Assembly: GCA_026394265.1 (NCBI GenBank)
Contig: JAPKYO010000047.1
Location: 1-64,000, forward strand
DNA from: Candidatus Bathyarchaeota archaeon
GTDB lineage: Archaea > Thermoproteota > Bathyarchaeia > TCS64
Reading direction: 5' to 3'
Length of the DNA: 64,000 nt
Under the pieces are notes generated by a model. It worked only from the letters and a program-made list of their open reading frames with translations, ran no database searches and was not told where the DNA came from. The translations under genes and the position numbers were made by a program. Shown in pieces: positions 26,476 through 35,228 of this stretch (its first letter is position 1; each line of letters opens with the position of its first letter).

Positions 26476-27666
26476 CTACTTAAGGTAAGCCGCCATCAAC
26501 TTCATAATCTTCCCAGGCGACCGCGCGACGATCTTGGCGACCGTCTTCTTCGTCCCATCACCGTTCGCGAGGGATAGAATCTCGTCGTTCGTGATGATCG
26601 TCGAGAGAGTGTTCAGGTCCTCGTCGCTGAACTTATCCAGCATCTCCACGATCCTGCGGCTGTCCTTGATCCTCTTCCCCCAGTACTTCTCGAACTTGAC
26701 GCGATAGAGACCGAGCCTCTTCGCCGACGTGTCCTCGCCGACGATTGCATCGACGGCCTCCTTCCCCGCCATCTTGCCCGCCTCGATGCCGCTGTGGATG
26801 CCCGCCCCCGTCATGGGGATGAGCTGCCCCGCAGCGTCGCCCACCAGCATCAAGTTATCGTCAACGATCTTATCCAGCATCCCTGACACCGGTGTGACCC
26901 CGCCGTTCCTCCTCTGCACACTCGCCCCCTTGAAGCGCGGGTCAGAGTCGAGGAACCTGCGCAGGTAGTTGATTGCCGGCTCGGTGTGTATGTTGCGGAC
27001 ACCGAGTCCAACGTTAGCCTCCCCCTCGTTCTTCGGGAAGACCCAGGCGTAGCCACCCGGGGCATACTTTGTGCCGATGTAGAACTCGTTCGTCGAAGGT
27101 TCCTTGAGATGAAGACCCCCGAGCTGGAACTGGGCGCACGTGACTATGTCCGTGTACCACCTAGCTAGGCCCGCGGAGCGGCGGACGATTGACCAGTAGC
27201 CATCGGCGCCGATGGTGACCTTCGCCTTGACCTTAATCTGCTCCCCATGGTTCTCCGCCATCACACCGGCGACCTTGCCATTCTCCCTCCACACGCCCGT
27301 AGCCTTCGTCTCCGTAAGCAACTCGGCCCCCGCCTTCACGGCGAGGTCGCCGATCGCCTTATCGAAGAAGTTCCTGTTCAGCGTGTAGCCGACCCAATTG
27401 TCGCTTGTGAGATCGATGTTATTCCCATTTGGGGCGTAGACCCTTGCGCGCGTGATCTTTTGGGCGACCAGCGGGGCTACGGGCTCTAGCCCGGCGTCCT
27501 TTATGCCGTTGAGGCTCAGCCCCTCGGCGCAGAACACGGGGGAACCGATCACCGGGTGCTCCTCGAGAACAATGGTGTGGGCGCCCGCGGCCGCCGCGGC
27601 CCTGGCGGCCGATGAACCGGCGGGCCCACCACCAACAACGACGACGTCACAGTCGATTTGCCGCAT
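26476..27666 (-). CDS. Geranylgeranyl reductase family FAD enzyme
   Basis: A 396-residue flavoprotein that likely saturates the isoprenoid chains of archaeal lipids. It has the N-terminal dinucleotide site VVVGGGPAGSSAARAAA, a conserved FCAEGLS in the N-terminal region, ADGYWSIVRR, GGYAWVFP, and the second FAD motif LMLVGDAAGQLIPMTGAGIHSGIEAG near residue 285. This is the digeranylgeranylglycerophospholipid reductase group pattern. ATG 27666 fits a TATA box at 27695-27704; TTG 27675 is less likely. Confidence 0.88.
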   Translation of the reverse strand: MRQIDCDVVVVGGGPAGSSAARAAAAAGAHTIVLEEHPVIGSPVFCAEGLSLNGIKDAGLEPVAPLVAQKITRARVYAPNGNNIDLTSDNWVGYTLNRNFFDKAIGDLAVKAGAELLTETKATGVWRENGKVAGVMAENHGEQIKVKAKVTIGADGYWSIVRRSAGLARWYTDIVTCAQFQLGGLHLKEPSTNEFYIGTKYAPGGYAWVFPKNEGEANVGLGVRNIHTEPAINYLRRFLDSDPRFKGASVQRRNGGVTPVSGMLDKIVDDNLMLVGDAAGQLIPMTGAGIHSGIEAGKMAGKEAVDAIVGEDTSAKRLGLYRVKFEKYWGKRIKDSRRIVEMLDKFSDEDLNTLSTIITNDEILSLANGDGTKKTVAKIVARSPGKIMKLMAAYLK

Positions 27667-27694
27667 TCTAATCAAATAGTCGCCCGCGGCTTTC

Positions 27695-27704
27695 GTATAT
27701 TAAG
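27695..27704 (-). promoter_or_regulatory. TATA box for geranylgeranyl reductase
   Basis: CCTTAATATA on the minus strand, overlapping the very end of the histone gene, ~27 nt before a start region at 27666-27675. It implies separate transcription from the histone gene. Confidence 0.45.
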
Positions 27705-27705
27705 G

Positions 27706-27924
27706 CTACCTCTCCATGACCTTCTGGGCGGCGATCTCGATGTCCTTCGCCTTCACCGTCTTCCTGCCCGCGTGCTTGGCGTAGTCGAGGGCCTCCTTCG
27801 CCACCTTAACGCCGATCTCCTCGAGTGCCTTGCCGAGGGCGATGGCGCTCTCCTCACTCACCCGGTCCGCGCCGGCCCGCTTGATCAGCTTGTGCATCGG
27901 AGCAACTTTAATCTCGTCCGTCAT
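27706..27924 (-). CDS. Archaeal histone, HMf family
   Basis: A 72-residue minimal histone fold that dimerises and wraps DNA. The conserved RAGADRVSEES loop (17-26), the long central helix and AGRKTVKAKDIEIAAQKVM (52-70) are all present, with no tail. It is divergent from the DUF2079 gene and reads toward the geranylgeranyl reductase gene. Presence of a histone excludes Sulfolobales-type crenarchaea. Confidence 0.95.
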   Translation of the reverse strand: MTDEIKVAPMHKLIKRAGADRVSEESAIALGKALEEIGVKVAKEALDYAKHAGRKTVKAKDIEIAAQKVMER

Positions 27925-28074
27925 CTCAAATCAACCCTATCTTAAAACAGGTTTCCAATAATATTTAATACTTATCCCCATTTCAAGCAACAGGACCTTA
28001 AATGGGGCTTATCACGGCTTTAAACGCCGATTAAAGGCTTATCCGAGTCACCGTCTCCTTCTATCCCTCCTAGA

Positions 28075-28089
28075 GTCACCATCGGTGAC
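28075..28089. promoter_or_regulatory. Palindrome upstream of the DUF2079 gene
   Basis: GTCACC-ATC-GGTGAC, a perfect 6-bp inverted repeat 37 nt before the DUF2079 start codon, in the divergent histone/DUF2079 region. It could be an operator; there is no direct evidence. Confidence 0.3.
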
Positions 28090-28125
28090 AGTCCGGATTA
28101 ATCGCTTGATGGGAACTATTCGAGG

Positions 28126-29664
28126 ATGCAAACACGGGGGCGCAGCCAAGACAAACGGTACGTCCATGCGCTCATGCTCGCCATCTGCGCCTACGCCGTT
28201 GTCTTCAGCGTGGCGACTTGCTGGAAACACTACGCCTTCAACAGCTTCGCCTGGGACCTCGGCACGTTCGACCAGATACTTCACGACTCGGTGTTCGAGG
28301 GGCGTCCATTCTACTACACCCTCGACCTCTTCATGAATCCCTCCGGCCACTACTTCGCCATACACTTCAGCCCTATACTCCTACTGTTCTTTCCCCTGTA
28401 CCGACTGTTCCCGGCGCCCCAGCTTCTCCTAATCATCAAGAGTATCGCGGTGAGCGCGGCGGCGTACCCCCTCTACTTGACGACGAGGAGGCTGACGGGG
28501 AGCACGCGGACCGGTGTCCTCCTCGGCGTGGCCTATCTTCTCAGCCCCTGCATCCAGGGGGCGAACTGGTTCGACTTCCAGCCACAGAGCCTCCTGCCCC
28601 TGCTCGTCTTCTCCGCGTATTATCTCCTCGAATCTGGATCGATCCACCTCTATCTCCTAGCAATCATCCTGACGCTGTGTGTGGAGGAGCACTCCTCGGT
28701 CATTGTGCTCATCATGCTCGGCGTGTTTCTAATCGGAAACGGTCTGCGCGGCTTGCCACAAAAACTCGGGGATAGGAAAATCCGCGTAGTCACCCTGCTC
28801 ACCGTCGCCCTGAGTCTCTCAGCCCTCGCCGCGTCGATCTACTTCAAGCAGGTCTATCCCCCGAACCCACAGTTCGGCGACGTCTACGCCTTCGGCGACG
28901 CGTACAGCGTCCTCGGGTTCGAGGGAAACGCGCTAACCGCCCCCCTGTACGCCGTTACACACCCCGCAGACCTGCTACGCGCCCTATCCCACGACTCGAC
29001 CCTGAAGCTCATCTACGTCGTGTTCCTATTCGCCCCACTCCTATTCACGCCGCTCCGAAGCGGCGCACCAGCACTCGGCGTGATCCTCCTCCTCCCGTTT
29101 CTGCTCTCCAACTACCGCGCCTACTACATGATCGGGGCACACTACCCCCTCTATGTGATGCCACTGATGTTCATATCCACGATCCACTTCCTCCGAAGAC
29201 GACCAAACAGCGGCTACGAGGCCGCCGTGGCTATCCTCGTCTCAACAACCATCTTCGCCCTCGCCCTGAGCCCCCTGAGCCCGGCATCCGCCCAATTAAG
29301 CGAATCCCCCAACATCCTCTGGTACCCCCGAAACGACATGACGCCCAGCGAGGTCTACGGGGTCCACGCCATGATAGCCGACGTACCCGCGGATGCGTCG
29401 ATACTGACGCAGAACCACCTCTTTCCACACCTATCGGGGCGACTAAACGCATACGCCCTACCCGTGACGCCGTTCGGGGACACGCAGCTCCCCGCAGTCG
29501 AAGAGTACCTTAAGATTCTTATGGCGCGATCCGAGTACATCCTCCTCGACCTCAACGATGGAAACACGCTCACGCCCATCGCGGTACGCCTAGTCGAGGC
29601 CGACCCGGGGTACAAACCGGTGGACTCGGTGGGCGACGTGACCCTCTACAGGAGGACGCCGTGA
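28126..29664 (+). CDS. DUF2079 polytopic membrane protein
   Basis: A 512-residue membrane protein with about 10-12 helices. The diagnostic region is FAWDLGTFDQILHDSV followed by HFSPILLLFFPLY and the loop GANWFDFQPQSL, which belong to DUF2079; its fold resembles glycosyltransferases of the GT-C class. The C-terminal ~120 residues form a soluble domain (TPSEVYGVHAMIADVPADAS..). A role in lipid-linked sugar transfer is plausible but unproven. It is a single gene. Confidence 0.8.
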   Translation: MQTRGRSQDKRYVHALMLAICAYAVVFSVATCWKHYAFNSFAWDLGTFDQILHDSVFEGRPFYYTLDLFMNPSGHYFAIHFSPILLLFFPLYRLFPAPQLLLIIKSIAVSAAAYPLYLTTRRLTGSTRTGVLLGVAYLLSPCIQGANWFDFQPQSLLPLLVFSAYYLLESGSIHLYLLAIILTLCVEEHSSVIVLIMLGVFLIGNGLRGLPQKLGDRKIRVVTLLTVALSLSALAASIYFKQVYPPNPQFGDVYAFGDAYSVLGFEGNALTAPLYAVTHPADLLRALSHDSTLKLIYVVFLFAPLLFTPLRSGAPALGVILLLPFLLSNYRAYYMIGAHYPLYVMPLMFISTIHFLRRRPNSGYEAAVAILVSTTIFALALSPLSPASAQLSESPNILWYPRNDMTPSEVYGVHAMIADVPADASILTQNHLFPHLSGRLNAYALPVTPFGDTQLPAVEEYLKILMARSEYILLDLNDGNTLTPIAVRLVEADPGYKPVDSVGDVTLYRRTP

Positions 29665-29742
29665 CGAGGGGCGATAGGGTAAATGTTTAATAGAGTGCCG
29701 AAGCCTCATACAGAATCGGCAAACCATCCCGGTGGTATGTAA

Positions 29743-29973
29743 GTGGGTAAAGTCAGGACAGAGCTGGTAAAAAGGGTCGCGATAGAGCTCATCAACAAGT
29801 ACCCTAAGAGCTTCAACATCGATTTCGACCACAACAAAAAGTTCCTCACGGAGCTCAACATCGGAGTCTCCAAGAAGCTGAAGAACAAGGTCGCCGGCTA
29901 CGCCACCAGGGTCGTGAAGTCGGACCTAATGGCCGTCGAGGTCGAGGGCGAAGTAGAGCCCGACAGCATCTAA
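29743..29973 (+). CDS. rps17e: Ribosomal protein S17e
   Basis: 76 residues from GTG 29743. It contains the characteristic VRTELVKRVAIELINKYP and FDHNKKFLTEL motifs and the C-terminal KLKNKVAGYATRVVKS of archaeal/eukaryotic S17e. The length is normal for archaea. It is monocistronic and converges with the phosphoribosyltransferase gene. Confidence 0.95.
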   Translation: MGKVRTELVKRVAIELINKYPKSFNIDFDHNKKFLTELNIGVSKKLKNKVAGYATRVVKSDLMAVEVEGEVEPDSI

Positions 29974-29974
29974 T

Positions 29975-29998
29975 CTCTAAAGCTGTTTTCTTTTAGAG
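29975..29998 (+). terminator. Hairpin with T-tracts between convergent genes
   Basis: CTCTAAA...TTTAGAG, a 7-bp inverted repeat starting just after the S17e stop, with TTTTC and TTTT runs in the loop. It lies between two convergent genes and could end transcripts from both sides. Confidence 0.45.
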
Positions 29999-30002
29999 GC
30001 CT

Positions 30003-30584
30003 CTAGTTTTCAGGCCTCAAGTAACGTTCGACATCCCGCTTCTTGAAGCCGGCCTCGATCAGCTTCGCCGGGATAGCCTTACCCTTGTAGCCGTCGGCGC
30101 GTATCTTACCCGCCACCTCTAGGAGGCACTCCTTCAGCTCCCATGGATAGACGACCCACGCGTCTACCTTCTCCGAGTAGTAGTCGGGGATGAACTTGCT
30201 CCAGGGCTTGATGTGTAATGTGGCGATCCTTACCTCCGCCGCCAACTTTTCCATGAGATGCTCCTTCGCCTTGGCCAGGGAGGCGCCGGAGTCGGAGACA
30301 TCGTCAACGAGAAGAGCCCTCTTGCCGGCGAGGTCGGCGTTGACTGGGAGCACGACGGCGGGCTCGAGGCGCTTGACCATGCCGTCGTATGCCTCAAGCT
30401 GAACGCTCGCGAGCCTCCTTATGCCAAGTTGGTCGCAGAGTATCCTAGCCGGGTCGAAGCCCCCCCTGCTCACCGCGACGATGACGTCGGGTTTGAAACC
30501 GGATTCCTCGATCTTCTCGGCTAAAGCCTCGGTGAGTCCCTGTATGTCGTCCCATGAAAGGTGTAGAAAGCGTAGATTCTCCAT
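30003..30584 (-). CDS. Phosphoribosyltransferase (purine type)
   Basis: 193 residues from ATG 30584, chosen over an earlier in-frame start at 30680 because a GAGGCGGG ribosome-binding site precedes it and an upstream start would include promoter sequence. The PRPP-binding motif ALLVDDVSDSGASL is near residue 100, and the loop VIAVSRGGFDPAR near 35 is that of type I PRTases. It is most like archaeal xanthine/hypoxanthine salvage PRTases. It is divergent from the QueG-like gene. Confidence 0.82.
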   Translation of the reverse strand: MENLRFLHLSWDDIQGLTEALAEKIEESGFKPDVIVAVSRGGFDPARILCDQLGIRRLASVQLEAYDGMVKRLEPAVVLPVNADLAGKRALLVDDVSDSGASLAKAKEHLMEKLAAEVRIATLHIKPWSKFIPDYYSEKVDAWVVYPWELKECLLEVAGKIRADGYKGKAIPAKLIEAGFKKRDVERYLRPEN

Positions 30585-30659
30585 TTGCCCGCCTCGAGGT
30601 GATGATGTAAAAGTTACCATACGGGATGCATATAAGACCGCCGTGGGGGTGAATCTCGG

Positions 30660-30666
30660 TTTATAT
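30660..30666 (+). promoter_or_regulatory. TATA box for the QueG-like gene
   Basis: TTTATAT centred 27 nt before ATG 30690, giving a leaderless transcript. The opposite-strand gene has its own TATA-like sequence nearby (CTTATATGC, 30627-30636). Confidence 0.6.
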
Positions 30667-30689
30667 CCGAGTATAACCATCTGTGAGAC

Positions 30690-31550
30690 ATGGCCCCCCG
30701 GAAAAGCCTAGGCGAGTGGTGCGCAGACATCGTCGGCGACTACATCGCGTCCCCGAACAACTCGTTCAACGACGTAGGCGAACCCGCGTGGGAGACGCCC
30801 ATAGTCGGCTTCTCAAGCGGAGCCGACCCACTATACGGCTTCTACAGGAAGGATATTGGGAGCTTCTATGTGTTGCCCGTGGAGTTTTTCAGGGCTGCTC
30901 ACCCTTCGACTCAGGTGAGGGCGGAGGAACTCACCGTGATAAGTTGGGTTCTACCCCAGACGAAGGCGACGAAGTATGATCAGAGGAAGGAGTCGCGCAT
31001 GCCGAGTGAGAGGTGGGCGAGGGCGCGCATCATGGGCGAGGGCGTGAACGTCAAGCTACGCGCCCACGTGGTCGAGGCGCTTGGGAAGGCCGGGTACCCC
31101 GCCGTTGCGCCGATGCTCTCCCCTCTATGGGGGCAGCACATGTCCGAGAAGTACCTGTTCGCCTCCTCGTGGTCGGAGAGGCACGCCGCCTACGCGGCTG
31201 GGCTGGGGACATTTGGTCTGAGCGACGGGCTGATCACCGCCAAGGGCAAGGCGCACAGGGTCGGGTCGGTCATCGCGAAGATCGACATCCCCCCGACGCC
31301 CCGCCCATACACGGATCACCACGCCTACTGCCTCTGGTACGCCAAGGGAACCTGTGGAGCCTGCATGAAGAAGTGCCCAGCGGGCGCAATCACCACGAAG
31401 GGGCACGACAAGCAGAGGTGCAGCGACTACGTCGACACGACCCACGCCTTCGTCGAGGCGCACTACCACTTCAAGGGATACGGCTGCGGCTTCTGCCAGG
31501 TCGGCGTCCCATGCGAGAGCCGGATACCCGAGGGCATAGACGCGTCGTAG
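30690..31550 (+). CDS. QueG-like 4Fe-4S protein
   Basis: 286 residues. The C-terminal third carries two [4Fe-4S] motifs: CGACMKKCPAGAIT with a following Cys (KQRC), and GYGCGFCQVGVPCE. This is the iron-sulfur arrangement of epoxyqueuosine reductase (QueG) and reductive dehalogenase relatives. The N-terminal part (GFSSGADPLYG, GTFGLSDGLIT) also resembles that clan, including the GTFG/LSDG loop. Many archaeal members are of unknown substrate; a cobalamin dependence is possible but cannot be shown. No signal peptide. Confidence 0.75.
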   Translation: MAPRKSLGEWCADIVGDYIASPNNSFNDVGEPAWETPIVGFSSGADPLYGFYRKDIGSFYVLPVEFFRAAHPSTQVRAEELTVISWVLPQTKATKYDQRKESRMPSERWARARIMGEGVNVKLRAHVVEALGKAGYPAVAPMLSPLWGQHMSEKYLFASSWSERHAAYAAGLGTFGLSDGLITAKGKAHRVGSVIAKIDIPPTPRPYTDHHAYCLWYAKGTCGACMKKCPAGAITTKGHDKQRCSDYVDTTHAFVEAHYHFKGYGCGFCQVGVPCESRIPEGIDAS

Positions 31551-31602
31551 AAAGGGATAAACAGGCGCCGACGTAGATAACCCCCAACACCGGTGGAGTT
31601 TG

Positions 31603-32154
31603 ATGGCTAGAGCACTGTTCGTCGGGCGTTTCCAACCATTCCACTTCGGTCACCTTCACGCCATCGAGACGATACTGGGCGAGGCGGAGGAGCTCATAAT
31701 CGTCGTGGGCAGCGCACAGATGAGCCACGACCCCGACAACCCCTTCACGGCGGGTGAACGCATAGAGATGATAAGGGAGGCACTCGATGAGGCGAACATC
31801 GACCGGAAGCGATTCATGCTCATCCCCATCGCCGACGCCCCAAGCCACCGAACATGGGTCAGCTACGTCGAGTCCCAGACGCCCCGGTTCGACGTCGTCT
31901 ACTCAAACCAGGCGCTGACGCGCCGCCTACTCATCGAGGCGGGGTATGACGTTAAGGAGATACCACTCCACAAGAGGGCCAAGTTCGAGGCGACGGAGAT
32001 AAGGCGCCGCATCCTCAAGAGCGAGGACTGGAGCGAACTCGTCCCCGCCCCCGTCTACCGGATCGTACAAGAGATCGACGGCGAGAACCGCATACGCGAC
32101 CTCAGCAAATCCGACACCGTACGAATCAAGGGCGAAGAAAACCACTCAGGGTAA
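31603..32154 (+). CDS. nadM: Nicotinamide-nucleotide adenylyltransferase, archaeal NadM
   Basis: 183 residues. The HxGH nucleotidyltransferase site is GRFQPFHFGH at residues 8-17, and SYVESQTPRFDVVYSN near 90 and FEATEIRRRIL near 130 (ISSxxxR-like) complete the fold. It makes NAD from NMN and ATP. I prefer ATG 31603 to TTG 31600 since a GGTGGAG lies upstream. It starts a tight plus-strand operon leading to B3/4, rtcA, XPB, Bax1 and psmB2. It complements nadK at 7221 in NAD(P) synthesis. Confidence 0.92.
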   Translation: MARALFVGRFQPFHFGHLHAIETILGEAEELIIVVGSAQMSHDPDNPFTAGERIEMIREALDEANIDRKRFMLIPIADAPSHRTWVSYVESQTPRFDVVYSNQALTRRLLIEAGYDVKEIPLHKRAKFEATEIRRRILKSEDWSELVPAPVYRIVQEIDGENRIRDLSKSDTVRIKGEENHSG

Positions 32155-32158
32155 ATCC

Positions 32159-32818
32159 ATGTACCTCCAGCTGGACAAGGATCTGAGCTCAAAGTTCCCC
32201 GGGCTACACGCCAGAGTGACCTATCTGCGAGGCGTCACCATCACCCCGCGGAGCCCGGAGCTGGAAGTCTTCAAGGGGCAGATATTCGGGGACGCCGCGA
32301 AGCGGTGGAACCTCGACGAACTCAAGGATAACCCGGTCTTCAGGGCATACCGCGACTTCTTCTGGAAGGTCAAGGTCGACCCGACGAAGACGCGCCCAGC
32401 GTCGGAGGCGCTCCTCAGGAGAATACTCCGTGGAAACCCGCTGCCGACGATCAACACTCTCGTCGACGCCTACAACCTAGCATCCGTGGCGACGAGCATA
32501 TCCTTCGGGGCATTCGACACGGACAAGATGCGGGGCACCCCCGTGATGAGGGAGGCGAGGGCGGGGGAGGAGTTCCTCGGAATAGGTATGGAGAAGCCGA
32601 TACAGCTCAGCGGCGGGGAGGCCGTGATCCAGGACGACGATCGCCTCGTGGCCGTCTACCCCTACAGAGACGCCGACTACAGCAAGGTCACCACGTCGAC
32701 GCGGAACCTGCTGCTGATGACCTGCGGCGTACCGGGGATAGGCGCCGAGGAGCTTGAGAGGGCCGAGGTCGTCGGCGTCGGGTACATAACCCGGTTCTGC
32801 GGCGGAGCCCCATCGTAG
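32159..32818 (+). CDS. B3/B4 domain protein (PheRS beta-like)
   Basis: 219 residues. The sequence resembles the B3/B4 domain of phenylalanyl-tRNA synthetase beta, the tRNA editing module: TRPASEALLRRILRGNPLPTINTLVDAYNL and GAFDTDKM, followed by EVIQDDDRLVAVYPYRDAD-like text (QDDDRLVAVYPYRD). Freestanding B3/B4 proteins are thought to edit mischarged or modified amino acids, but are poorly studied. It lies 4 nt after nadM and immediately before rtcA. Confidence 0.8.
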   Translation: MYLQLDKDLSSKFPGLHARVTYLRGVTITPRSPELEVFKGQIFGDAAKRWNLDELKDNPVFRAYRDFFWKVKVDPTKTRPASEALLRRILRGNPLPTINTLVDAYNLASVATSISFGAFDTDKMRGTPVMREARAGEEFLGIGMEKPIQLSGGEAVIQDDDRLVAVYPYRDADYSKVTTSTRNLLLMTCGVPGIGAEELERAEVVGVGYITRFCGGAPS

Positions 32819-33895
32819 GTGTTGGCTGTGATAGAGGTCGACGGCTCCCTGATGGAGGGCGGTGGGCAACTCCTCCGGATGGCCACGACGTACAGCGCCA
32901 TCCTCGGCGAGCCGGTCAGGATCACCAAGATCCGCGCAAACCGGAACCAGCCCGGGTTAAAGCCACAGCACTTCACAACGCTGAAGGCGGTTGCCGAGCT
33001 ATGCTCCGCGGAGACGAAGGGGCTTGAGGTTGGGAGCGGGGAGATCGAGTTCCGCCCCGGCAGGATCAGGGGCGGCGTATTCGACTTCGACATAGGGACC
33101 GCGGGGAGCTGCAGCCTCCTCCTCCAGTGCGCGGCCCCCGTCGCCGCCTACGCCGATGAGCCGGTCAAGATCACGGTGAAGGGTGGAACGGCTGTGCGCT
33201 GGTCCCCCCCGATGTCCATCGTTCAGAACGTCGTCTGGGCAGGTCTCAGGGGTTTGGGCTTCTCGGGGGTCGTCAAGATTCTACGGGACGGCTACTACCC
33301 GAAGGGGGGCGGCCTCGTTGAGGCGAGGATAAGCCCGATAGGTGGCTTCAAGTCGATGGTCTGCGAGAAGTCGGTTGTCAGGGGCATACGCGGCTTGTCT
33401 ACGTGCGGCGGGTTGCCGAGACACATCGCGGAGAGGCAGGCAGAGGCCGCCTTGAAGGTGCTCAGGGAGGAGGGCTTCGAGGCCCGGATAGACGTGGCGA
33501 CGCCGGGTAAGGCGTTGAGCCCGTATTCTCCGGGGAGCCAGATCTGCCTCTGGGTCGAGGGGGACGCCTTCATCGGCGACGACGGGCTCGGTGAGCGCGG
33601 GAAGACGGCTGAGAGGGTGGGGGCGGAGGCCGCCCAACGCCTCATCGACCAGATCAGGACCGGAGCATACGTCGATCTCCACACCGCTGACAACCTCGTG
33701 TTGCCCTGCTCACTCTCCTCCGGGACCTCTAGTTTCACGGTGTCCCGGCTGACGCTTCACACTCTGACCGCCGTCGAGGTCGCGAAGAGCATCACGGGGG
33801 CGAAGATAATCGTCGAGGGATCCGAGGGGAAGCCGGGGAGGATAGTGGTCGAGGGCCGCGGCTTCACGAATCCCCGTTTCACGGATCATGATTAA
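32819..33895 (+). CDS. rtcA: RNA 3'-terminal phosphate cyclase
   Basis: A 358-residue enzyme that turns RNA 3'-phosphate into a 2',3'-cyclic phosphate using ATP. It has the N-terminal IEVDGSLMEGGGQLLRMA, the KIRANRNQPGLKPQH motif, DGYYPKGGG near residue 160, and the AMP-accepting His in YVDLHTADNLVLP near residue 283. The GTG at 32819 follows the previous stop directly. It overlaps the XPB gene by 8 nt. Confidence 0.93.
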   Translation: MLAVIEVDGSLMEGGGQLLRMATTYSAILGEPVRITKIRANRNQPGLKPQHFTTLKAVAELCSAETKGLEVGSGEIEFRPGRIRGGVFDFDIGTAGSCSLLLQCAAPVAAYADEPVKITVKGGTAVRWSPPMSIVQNVVWAGLRGLGFSGVVKILRDGYYPKGGGLVEARISPIGGFKSMVCEKSVVRGIRGLSTCGGLPRHIAERQAEAALKVLREEGFEARIDVATPGKALSPYSPGSQICLWVEGDAFIGDDGLGERGKTAERVGAEAAQRLIDQIRTGAYVDLHTADNLVLPCSLSSGTSSFTVSRLTLHTLTAVEVAKSITGAKIIVEGSEGKPGRIVVEGRGFTNPRFTDHD

Positions 33896-35228
33896 CAAGG
33901 GAAAAGGAGTTCATGCGTCTTTGATCGTGCTCAGGTTCGACCGGGGGGCGCTTGTGGTTGAGGACGATCAGGGCAAGCCCCCCGTGCGCAGGCGGGCGAA
34001 CGAGTACTCCGGTGTTCTTAGGGAGCTAAAAGCGGGGGGCGCAGATTTCCGCGACGATGCACTCAAGGCGCCGCCGGTCGGTGTGCTGCGTTCACGCTTC
34101 GAGGCCCGGGACTACCAATCCGAGGCCGTCGTGGGCTGGGAGAAGGCCGGCTCCAGGGGCATAGTCGTCCTCCCCACCGGCGCGGGGAAGACGATAATGG
34201 CGATAAAGGCGATGGAGGGGCTCCAGGCGGCGACGCTGATCGTCGTGCCGACCATCGTCCTCATGGAGCAGTGGAGGGGCGTGCTTACCGACGCCTTCGG
34301 CGTCGAGGTCGGGGCACTCGGCGGAGGATCGAGTGACATCAAGCCCATCACCGTCTCCACGTACGACTCCGCGGCGCTCAGGGCGCGGGAGCTCGGGGAC
34401 AGGTTCGCCCTAATAGTGTTCGACGAGGTCCATCACCTCCCCGCCCCGAGCAACGCAAAGATAGCCCTCAACTACCTCGCGCCCTACCGGCTCGGCCTCA
34501 CAGCGACTCTAGGCAGGGACGAGGGAGTCCTGCAGGAGCTTGAGGAGCTCGTTGGCCCCGTCGTCTACGAGAAGGGCGTCGAGGAGCTCGCCGGGAAGCA
34601 CCTGAGCGACTACACGGTACACACGATCAACGTGCCTCTGACCCCCTCTGAGAAGATCGAGTATGAGCGGCAGTTCGCCGTCTACAAGGGCTTCCTGCAG
34701 AGGCGGGGGATCAGGATCAGGAGTGCCAGCGACTACCTACTCTTCGTGAAGCGGAGCGGGGTAGACCCGGAGGCGCGGAGGGCGCTGATGGGGAGGAACG
34801 CGGCGATGGATGTGGCGTTGAACAGCAGGAGCAAGGAGGAGTACCTCCGAGGTCTCCTCGCCTCGAACCCGAACGAGAAGGCCCTCATATTCACGCGCCA
34901 CAACAAGCTCGTCTACAGGATAAGCCGGAGCCTGCTCATCCCCGCCATAACCCACCAGACGGTCAAGGAGGAGCGTGAGGAGATACTCGACAGGTTCCGC
35001 CGCGGCGTCTACAGGAGGATAATCACTAGCCAGGTGCTCGACGAGGGGATTGATGTCCCGGACGCGTCCCTCGCCGTCATACTGAGTGGGACGGGGAGCA
35101 ACCGCGAGTTCATACAGCGACTCGGGCGCGTGCTCCGTAAGAAGGAGGGGAAGCAGGCGAACCTCTACGAGCTTGTTAGCTTCGGCACGGCGGAGACGCG
35201 GCTGAGCCGGAGGAGGAAGGAGGCTTGA
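33888..35228 (+). CDS. xpb: XPB-like DNA helicase
   Basis: A 446-residue SF2 helicase. An N-terminal damage-recognition-like region precedes Walker A PTGAGKT (96-102), the DEVHH box near 175, the GLTATLGRDEG motif III, and the C-terminal helicase with RRIITSQVLDEGIDVPDA and QRLGRVLRKKEGK. It is the archaeal XPB used in nucleotide excision repair. The ATG overlaps rtcA, and the TTGA at its end overlaps Bax1. It is shorter than eukaryotic XPB, as usual in archaea. Confidence 0.92.
   Translation: MINKGKGVHASLIVLRFDRGALVVEDDQGKPPVRRRANEYSGVLRELKAGGADFRDDALKAPPVGVLRSRFEARDYQSEAVVGWEKAGSRGIVVLPTGAGKTIMAIKAMEGLQAATLIVVPTIVLMEQWRGVLTDAFGVEVGALGGGSSDIKPITVSTYDSAALRARELGDRFALIVFDEVHHLPAPSNAKIALNYLAPYRLGLTATLGRDEGVLQELEELVGPVVYEKGVEELAGKHLSDYTVHTINVPLTPSEKIEYERQFAVYKGFLQRRGIRIRSASDYLLFVKRSGVDPEARRALMGRNAAMDVALNSRSKEEYLRGLLASNPNEKALIFTRHNKLVYRISRSLLIPAITHQTVKEEREEILDRFRRGVYRRIITSQVLDEGIDVPDASLAVILSGTGSNREFIQRLGRVLRKKEGKQANLYELVSFGTAETRLSRRRKEA

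Noticed and set aside
28126..28775. Alternative-frame ORFs inside the DUF2079 gene
   Set aside because: They are high-GC shadow frames with Arg/Pro-rich, low-complexity sequence.
30595..30650. C/D-box-like guide RNA (GTGATGATG near 30599)
   Set aside because: No matching D box or second box pair at the right spacing; more likely promoter sequence of the divergent genes.
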